A stretch of DNA of 64,000 bases from Elephas maximus indicus. Taxonomy: Eukaryota; Chordata; Mammalia; Proboscidea; Elephantidae. The notes under the pieces are model-generated. The model was given only the letters and a program-made list of their open reading frames with translations. It searched no databases and was not told the origin of the DNA. A program made the translations under genes and the position numbers. Location of the stretch: the NCBI RefSeq assembly GCF_024166365.1, contig NC_064823.1, positions 17,974,924-18,038,923 on the forward strand, in the 5' to 3' direction. Shown in pieces: positions 43,754 to 64,000 of the stretch (its first letter is position 1; every line of letters begins with the position of its first letter).

Positions 43754-45088
43754 AAAAATTATCAATATAGTATAAAAATAGCTTCAATTATATGGAATAT
43801 AGAAATACAACTCTGCAAAATTAAATTATTTCACACAATTTAGTGTATGGATTAAAGTTTTAATAACATTTAATAATTTATTTAAAATACCCAAAGTATA
43901 AATCCTGTTTTAAAAAGTGTTTACCTAGTTTAATGCTAAATCATTTTTCTCACTTCTTTCCAACATTTTATACAGTAGCAGGTATATTCCACTAATCTTT
44001 TGGTTTTCATCCAATGGGTATTTATTAAAAATAATAATAATAAATGGTAGTAGTAGCTAACATTTTAATAGCACTTAATATGTGCCAGGCACTATTTAGA
44101 GGAAACCAACACATATAACAAGTAACTATTCACAATATTATTTTGAAGAATGTTCAAAGAAGTCAAACCTAGTAAATTCGTTTCATATCTTTTCCCCCAA
44201 ATACAGGCATTGCATATTTACTACCTCACCAGTATATATTATCAACAGTCCAGTCCCTTGACACATAAATAAGAAACATTCTCTTGCTAGGTACAGCTCT
44301 GTAACCTCACAAAAACAAGCTAAAGACAGGAGAGAGAGACCCTAAAATGTAATCTTTTGGGTATGTTTTGGGGGCTAAAATATATCATGGCAATAAGGCA
44401 GTACTTAGTATTTTTAAAAATGTTAGTTATATTGTCTTTCATATTACAGCCTTTGGTGAAAGGGATCATTTACTGGACGCTAAGAAAATCCAACTTAATG
44501 TTTCTTTATCTGCTACAGCACGCTTCTGGAGTATCTGCACTGTCACTTAGTCCCTTTTTATTTAATAAAGTGACAGAAAGGCACTTATTGTTCAAAAATT
44601 AGATCTACTTTCACATGTGAATCTGAACATATTTGGAAAAGTGGGAATCTAAGTTAACTTAAGAGTGCTTTACTTCAGTATCCATTTAGAGATGAAAATC
44701 AAGATAATGTTTGGTTTTACTTCTTAAAAAGGAGATGTCTCTGCAATATGAACATTATAGTATACAACTACAATCTATTTCCCTTTTATAGATCAGTAGT
44801 CTGTTTTGTCTTTTATTGATTTTTTTCCTATTTACTTATCTGAATTGTGGTCTTATTATTCTTTGACACCAGGAAGACAGTTTGACAGACCAAAATTTCA
44901 TTAAATGAAACAAAGTCCCTTGTGATAAAATCTCAAGTCTTAGTTCAGTCTGTCTGAAAATCTGAGGGGAATCAAGAGCTGCATTTATTAATAATTTCCA
45001 GTACTAAAAAAAACTCAAAGTATTTTGGGGACATATCCAGAAATTTAAGATGCTTAATTAACTACTTATAAACAAAGTGTCTTAACGT

Positions 45089-45132
45089 GGATATATATAT
45101 ATACATACACACACACCTCCATACACACACAA
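45089..45132 (+). repeat. TA/CA microsatellite
   Basis: TATATATATATA then ACATACACACACACAC in the INTU 3' UTR. Confidence 0.8.
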
Positions 45133-46661
45133 GCAGTCCTAAGACAGCAGTAGTTAAGAGTCTACCATTTGACTCGATATTGTGATCTTAAGGGGGGAAT
45201 ATTTCAAGCCATTTTTTATTATATTTCAAGAACCCAGGTTTCTTGCCCTGATTCCAGTGCCAAAATTAAGGCCCACGGGTCACTAATGGGCCAAGTATGC
45301 AGAGGTTTACATTTAAACACCTGGGTAAAAACTTGTAAGATGCTGACAGAGAGATAATCGTGTTTCTTCTAAGACCAAATGACTCAAATTGTGCACCCAC
45401 TGTATTTTGCATTTAGTTCTGACCAAACTTGAGCGTCTTCATTTGAGGCAGTGGAAATGTAGAGATTGACTGGAGATGTACTAGTATAACTTGAATTCTA
45501 AAACTTAAGTGCTAAAGAAGAAACAACCTAGTGTTGTAAATTTTCTGGGGCACCTGAGCCTCCAGGAGAATCCATTCGCTAAATGTCAATTAAAAATGCA
45601 GTATTTGTTATGAACTTCTTTTCTCCCAATCCACCAAATTCTCACAGCCTAAGAAAATTCTCATCTCATTAGTTTTCTTTCCCTACTAAAGTTCAAGTAA
45701 ACTATTACTCATTAAAGTGTTCCTCCTTTGGGAAAGCCCAATACATAATAATCCACACTTGTAAGACAAAAATTAGGACTTTACAAAAAAAAAAAAGTTG
45801 CCAAACTCCTCAGTGTTTTTAACATGATTTGGTTTTAAGAAAAGATTTCCATCTAATTTTCCTGAAATTCATCAACTGTATAAAATGTATATGGTGCACA
45901 TGAATGTATTTCAACAAAAAGAATGACACTGAAATTCATGGACAAATAGTTTAACAAATATATCCTAGTTAAAATTGAGCTTACCTAAAAGAATAAACAA
46001 AGTCAAATAAATAAAAAAAAGTTTAACTTTTATCCCCTCCACCCCCCATGAGGTATCTAAAATACTAAGAAAAAGTATTTGATCTGGTAAGGAATTAGTA
46101 CTTGGACATTATAAATTCAGATACTGACCAAGAGGGAAAAGAGGCTTTAGAAACCTCAGTGCAATCATCTAATTTTATTAAATCTCTGAGCTCAGGGAGG
46201 TAAAAAGACTTGCTTATGGTCACAGCACTAATTAGTTACAGAACCTGGTCACCTCCTCCCAGTTCCATGATTCTTTTACCAGATATCAATATTAGTCTTG
46301 AGAAAAAATGCACAGTGAATTGAGTATTTTTCCAAGATAAATACTTACTATATCAATTTTATATAAAACATTTCACATTATTTCAAACTAGTCAATAAAT
46401 TAATGTTTTGTACCAGAATGGCAATACTAAGTAAATAATCCCTTCTTCATATATTTTTGGTCAAGTATCTTTTCAAAAGTCTCACAGTACTACATAAGAT
46501 TTAGGCCATAAATTCAAACAGCATTTCATCATAATGTTTTGTCAATATCATGGCCAATATTGTACAGTGAAAAGGAGCTAAAACATCCATTTTGTGTATC
46601 AATTTCAGTAATTATGACTGATGCTCCATTTTCAGTGTTGCTCTGAACTGAGAAAGCACAG

Positions 46662-59539
<12,878 letters not shown>

Positions 59540-59991
59540 CTAAGGGAGGAAAAAAAGAGCCCACAGTGGATTTAAATTTTTTAGTTTTCTATCATAAAAA
59601 AAAAAAAATTCTGATTAAGTTACAACACTTAGAATGGAAATTATATTCCTCAGTAACAACTTTTCATAGTACCTTCTTTAGAAATCAATATACTAGAATA
59701 TTATTTTTATACATGTGTACATGTATTTATTTTTGACTGAGAACAATGTTATTTTTCATTCCTATAAGATGCTGTTGATGGAGACATCTAAGACTGGAAC
59801 ATAAGATTTGTTACCACAAGAGGAATTTTTAAAGACATATTAAGGCAAAAAGCTTCTACTGCATGTCACCTAAAATATCCAATATTATCATATACTGTTT
59901 TTGGGAGTATAAATTGGTACAAGCTATTTGGGAACTACTACTGAGTACGTAAAAAAAAAAAAAAAATGAATATACATCCCTCTTGAATGAG

Positions 59992-60565
59992 CGTCTTAGT
60001 TATCTAGAACTGCTATAACAGAAATTCCACAAGCAGGTGACATTAACAAACATTTTTCTCACACTTTAAACTCCTTGTCGTTGAGTCAATTCCAACTCAT
60101 AGCGACCCTACAGGACAGAGCAGAACAGCTCCATAGAGTTTCCAAGGAGCGCCTGGTGGATTCAAACTGCTGACCTTTTGGTTAGCAGCTGTAGCACTTA
60201 ACCACTACGCCACCAGGGTTTCCATCTCACAGTTTAGGAGGCTAGAAGTCTGAATTTGGAGTGCTGGCTCTAGGGGAAGGCTTTCTCTCCCTGTTTGCTC
60301 TGGGGGAAAGTCCTTGTCTCTTCAGCTTGTTTCCTGGTTCCTTGGAGATCTCAATGTGGCTTGGCATCTATCTTCCCTATCTCTGCATACTCCCTTTCTT
60401 GTTTAATCTCTTTTATGTCTCAAAAGAGAATGACTCAAAACACACCCTACACTAATCCTGTTTCATTAACATAACAAAGAAAACCCATTAACAAATGGGA
60501 TTATAACCACAGGCATAGAGATTAGGATTTATAACACATATTTTTCGTGGAAACAATTCATAACA
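59992..60565 (-). mobile_element. Solo LTR, same family, with nested AfroSINE
   Basis: Reverse-oriented copy, ends CGTCTTAGTTATC and AATTCATAACA, flanks ATGAG/CTGAG. An AfroSINE is inserted at 60068-60224 with a TCTCACA duplication. Confidence 0.75.
60068..60224 (-). mobile_element. AfroSINE nested in LTR
   Basis: CGTTGAGTCAATTCCAACTC tail to ACGCCACCAGGGTTTCC head; TCTCACA on both sides. Confidence 0.9.
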
Positions 60566-60569
60566 CTGA

Positions 60570-61250
60570 GTGAGTATACTTCTAGAAATCTATAGTAATA
60601 TTCAAACAAGAGAATCAAGATTTTTGAATGAAATATTAATGTAGCATTATTTGTAATATGGAAAAATTGGAGATAATGTGGAGGTCAACAATGGGAGAAT
60701 GGTTAAATTAGGTATGTTCCTACCACAGAATATGATAATGTTAAAAAAAAATAAGGGTGATCTACATGCACAGACACAAAAGTTTTCAGGATATACTGTT
60801 CAGCAAAAAATGCAAAAGGCAAGAATTAGATTTTTAATACCTAATTTTTTGTAAAAATATTCCTCCCCAAACTATACGCACATATGTATACATATGAGTA
60901 TGTGGGCTTCTGTGCGGGTAGGTATGTGTATAGAAAAAGGTCTGCGAGGATGTATGACAAACAGCAGTTATAGCTGGGGGTGGAACTGGGGATGAGGGAT
61001 GAAGAGAGAGGACATTTTCTTTTAGTAACTACACTTGGCATTTTCACCCAAAATGCAGGAACTAATTTTAAAATTAAAACAAAACAAAAAAACTAAAGAA
61101 AACTAAGAACTGGACATAACCTAAATATCCCTCAACTGGGGAATAAAGAGTTATACGTCCATACAATGAGATACTATTTACTCAGCAATAAAAAGGATTG
61201 AACTACTGATACAGACTATTCAAAATCCACCCAAGCTTTTGCATGTATCA
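60570..61250 (+). mobile_element. L1 3' fragment, sense
   Basis: Ends with CAGCAATAAAAAGGATTGAA and CTACTGATAC. Forms an inverted pair with the following antisense fragment. Confidence 0.6.
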
Positions 61251-61760
61251 GTAGTTCGATTCTTTTTATTGGTAAGTAGAGTTCCATAATATGGATGTAC
61301 CAAGGTTTATCTATCTATTCCTCAGTTATGGGGCATTTAGGTTGTTTTCAGTTTTGGGTGATTATTTGTTGTTGTTAGGTGCCATCGAGTTATTTTTGAC
61401 TCATATTCACCCCAAGTGACACAGTAGAACTGCCCCATAGAGAAGCTGTGACCCTTACAGAAGCAGATTGCGGGGTCTTTCTCTTGTGGAGCCCCTGGGT
61501 GGGTGTGAACCACCAGCCTTTCAGTTAGCAGCTAAGCACTTAACCGTTGTGCCACCAGGGCTCCTGGTGATGATTTAGCAAAAAGTCATGTGCAGGTTTT
61601 CGTGTAATCCTAAATTTCCATTACACTTCAGTAAATACCTGAGAGTAAGACTGCCGGGTCATTTGGCAAAGAGAGTTACCTTTTGGTGTAATTACCAGAC
61701 AATTTCCGAGGTGGCTGTACTATAATGAATTACCACCTGCAGTGCACGAGACTTCCAGCT
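61245..61760 (-). mobile_element. L1 3' fragment, antisense, with nested AfroSINE
   Basis: Starts GTATCAGTAGTTCGATTC and continues in reverse L1 3' text. AfroSINE at 61366-61564. Confidence 0.6.
61366..61564 (-). mobile_element. AfroSINE-related copy in L1
   Basis: TTGTTGTTGTTAGGTGCCAT tail, TTGTGCCACCAGGGCTCCT head: AfroSINE body with an RTE-type end. Confidence 0.82.
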
Positions 61761-61784
61761 GCACTGCATCCTCACGAGCATCTG

Positions 61785-61990
61785 GAGTCCCTGGGTGGGG
61801 CAAACGGTTTTAAGCGCTTGGCTACTGGCTGAAAGGTTGGCAGTCTGAATCTACCCAGAGGCACCTCTGAAGAAAGTCCTGGCAATTTACTTCCAAAAGA
61901 CCACAACCACTAAAAACCCTGTGGAGTACAGTTCTACTCTGAAACAGATGGGGTTGCCAGCAGTTGGAATGGACTCAACGGCAATTTTTT
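61785..61990 (+). mobile_element. AfroSINE variant
   Basis: GGAGTCCCTGGGTGGGGCAA to GGAATGGACTCAACGGCA and a T-run. Confidence 0.85.
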
Positions 61991-62021
61991 TTTTTGACTT
62001 TAGTGATTTTAATAGTTACGT

Positions 62022-62222
62022 GGAGTCCCTGGGTGACACAAAAGGTTAAGTGCTCAACTACTTGCCAAAAATTTGAACTCACCCAGAGATGCCTCAAAAG
62101 ACAGGGCTGGCAATTTGCTTCCGAAAGGTCACAGGCCTAAAAACCCTATGGAGTACTTCTATCTACTCTACACACATGGAGTCGCCATGAGTCAGAATCA
62201 ACTTGATGGCAACTTACAATAG
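62022..62222 (+). mobile_element. AfroSINE variant
   Basis: TGGAGTCCCTGGGTGACACA to GTCAGAATCAACTTGATGGC. Confidence 0.85.
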
Positions 62223-62274
62223 GTAAAAAAAATATGTAGTGTTATTTCCTTAGGTGTATTTTTTTTTTTTTTAT

Positions 62275-62870
62275 TCTCACCGTTTAAAAAAAAATAGGTG
62301 CATTGAGGTAAAAGTGCAAAACCATCACCATAATCAAGATAATGGACATATCCCAACATGCTGAAATGCTTCCTCATGCCCCTTTGTAATCCCTCACTCC
62401 TGTTCCTCCTCGCATATCTTATGCAGTCTCCCCCCATCTCCAGCAATCACTGATCAGCTTTCCGTCCCTGTAGGTTAGTTTGCATTTTCTAGACTTTTAC
62501 ATAAATGGAATCATACAATATGTATTATTTTTTGGACCGATTGCTTTTATTTTGAGATTCATCCATATTGTGTGTTTATCAACAGATCACTTCTTTTCAT
62601 TGCTGAGTACTATCCCATTGCACATATATACAATTTATCTATCCACATTTTGATGAATATTTGGTTGTTTCCAGTTTTTGGCTATGAAAAATAAAGTTAC
62701 TATGAACATTCATGTATAGACCTTTGTGTGGATTTTTTCATTTCTCTTGGGTAAAGAGAGAATAGAATGGCTGAATCATATGGTAGGTGTATATTTAACT
62801 TTTTAAAAAACTGCCAAACTGTTTTTCAAATGGTTGTACCATTTTACATTCCCAGTTTATCAATTTTTTT
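62275..62870 (-). mobile_element. L1 3' end, antisense
   Basis: TGGAATCATACAATATGTA, TTCATTGCTGAGTACTATCC and TTTCCAGTTTTTGGCTATG. Begins at a T-run. Confidence 0.7.
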
Positions 62871-63105
62871 CTTTTATGGGTCATGTTTTGATGTCATATC
62901 TAAGGAATCCCAATAGATCTTTTCTAACCATAGAAATTATTAGTTTCACTGCCTATTAAAAGAATGTTCTAAAAAAAAGAATGTTCTATACAAGACTAGA
63001 ATTAGATTTTAAATTAAATCTACTGCATATAAGTTCCTAAAACACTTTTATTTTTATCAGTGTTAGTATTAATTTTAGATCTAAACTGATCTATTGATTA
63101 GTATC

Positions 63106-63596
63106 TGTCATGGATTGAATTGTGTCCCTCAAAAATATGTGCTGGCTAGGCCATGATTCCCAGTATTGTATAATTGTCCCTCATTTCATGATCTGATGTA
63201 ACTCTCCTCCGTTTTATGTGTTGTAAATCCCAAAACCTTTACGAGGTGGGATTAGGGTGAGATGTATCTTGAGTTACACCGCCTTATTCAAGTCATGCCC
63301 TTACTCAAGTCACTGCCTTACTTAAGTCACACCTTTTGGCCTAAAACAAATAAAAGGAGAGAAAAGTGAGCAGAGATAGGGTAAAACAGATGCCAGGGCA
63401 CATGGAGATCTCCAAGAAACCAGGAAGCAGAAGCCAAAGAGACAAGGATCTTCCCCCAGAGCTGTCAGAGAGAGAAAGCCTTCCCCGAGAGCCAACACCC
63501 TGAATTCAGACTTCTAGCTTCCTAAACTGAAAAAAATGTTTGTTACAGTCATCCACTTGTGGTATTTCTGTTATAGCAGCACTAGATAACTAAACA
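63106..63596 (+). mobile_element. Solo LTR, same family, perfect 5-bp duplication
   Basis: TGTCATGGATTGAATTGTG to GATAACTAAACA, flanked by GTATC on both sides (63101-63105, 63597-63601). Non-coding. Confidence 0.8.
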
Positions 63597-63618
63597 GTAT
63601 CTATCCAATGATTACCGT

Positions 63619-63960
63619 TGTTGTTGTTAGATGCCACAGAGTTGGTTCTGACTCATAGTGACCCTATGTACAATAGAATGAAACACTGCCCGGTCCTGCG
63701 CCATTCCCACAATTGTTGCTATGTTTGAGCCCACTGTTGCAGCCACTGTGCCAATCAATCTCGTTGAGCATCTTCACCTTTTTTGTTGACCCTATCGTAT
63801 TTTGAGTGCCTTTCAGCCTAAGGGGATCATTTTCCAGCACTATATCAGACGATGATCTCCTATTCATAAGGTTTTCACTGGCCAGTTTCTTTTACAGAAG
63901 TGTATTGCCAGGTCCTTCTTCCCAGCCTGTCTTAGTCTGGAAGCTCTGCTGAAACCTGTC
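63619..63960 (-). mobile_element. RTE-tailed SINE/LINE fragment
   Basis: Starts GTTGTTGTTAGATGCC and continues CACTGCCCGGTCCTGCGCC, then the SINE body TGTCTTAGTCTGGAAGCTC. The tRNA-like head is absent; an LTR starts directly beyond. Confidence 0.6.
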
Positions 63961-63973
63961 TATCATGGGTGAC

Positions 63974-64000
63974 TGTTATCTAGTGCTGCTATAACAGAAA
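63974..64000 (-). mobile_element. Start of another LTR of the same family (cut by window edge)
   Basis: TGTTATCTAGTGCTGCTAT followed by AACAGAAA matches the reverse end of the copies at 59992 and 63596. Only 27 bases are visible. Confidence 0.6.

Larger units (their letters stand above)
43735..46661 (-). other. INTU: Predicted INTU 3' UTR
   Basis: About 2.9 kb of AT-rich sequence follows the stop with no insertion of AfroSINE or LTR, unlike nearly every neighbouring interval of this size. A clear AATAAA (minus) is at 43748-43753, close to where an L2 repeat (43375-43708) begins. Earlier AATAAA words (for example 44557-44562) could give a shorter form. A TA/CA microsatellite lies at 45089-45132 and a small MIR piece at 46150-46275. 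The extent is inferred. Confidence 0.55.
59540..64000 (-). other. INTU upstream intron
   Basis: Filled by LTRs, L1 fragments and AfroSINEs. I searched the minus strand for the exon preceding 59539 and found none, so it is beyond the window. Confidence 0.55.

Noticed and set aside
62198-62446. Upstream INTU exon in the right-hand intron
   Set aside because: The frame overlaps an AfroSINE and an antisense L1 3' end and lacks an INTU-like sequence or fitting splice sites.

Overview
This window is mammalian nuclear DNA, probably from an afrotherian (elephant, or a relative such as manatee or hyrax). The main clue is nearly forty copies, in both orientations, of an AfroSINE-type element: a tRNA-like head with a GTTCGAAYCC-like B box and a tail reading like TATGAGTCGGAATCGACTCG. 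Ancient mammalian MIR, L2, L1, hAT, Tigger and mariner remnants fill most of the remaining non-coding DNA. Assignment to elephant rests on recognising the repeats and not on any database search.

Two protein-coding genes are present, both on the minus strand and in the same order as the human 4q28 block INTU - SLC25A31 - HSPA4L. SLC25A31 (testis-type ADP/ATP translocase, ANT4) is complete, with six coding exons from 40397 down to 6530. They splice in frame to a 320-residue carrier with all three mitochondrial-carrier signatures and the RRRMMM nucleotide-carrier motif. Its GC-rich promoter lies at about 40050-40720, with an E2F-type GGCGGGAAA site and three CACGTG boxes. To the right are the last seven coding exons of INTU (59539 down to 46662, about 441 C-terminal residues) and a long 3' UTR ending near 43735. 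The upstream INTU exons lie off the right edge. HSPA4L, if the order is conserved, would be off the left edge.

Region by region: 1-6400, repeats downstream of SLC25A31, including a dead mariner at 4150-5215. 6390-40400, SLC25A31, with introns packed with L1, LTR, MITE and SINE insertions. 40400-43735, promoter plus a short intergenic gap. 43735-64000, 3' part of INTU and its introns.

The most unusual object is at 26707-28891: a full-length-looking but ORF2-less L1 ('half-L1'). It has a GC-rich 5' UTR containing repeated units, a YY1-like start, one intact 338-codon ORF1, then a short spacer and A-tail, bounded by perfect 13-bp target-site duplications. It sits in the sense orientation, its 5' end only about 43 bp downstream of the 5' splice site of SLC25A31 exon 2. 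Other observations include a 178-bp sequence copied to both sides of this insertion, a solo-LTR family with 5-bp duplications, very short tail-only SINE insertions, and a SINE 29 bp from an INTU 3' splice site.
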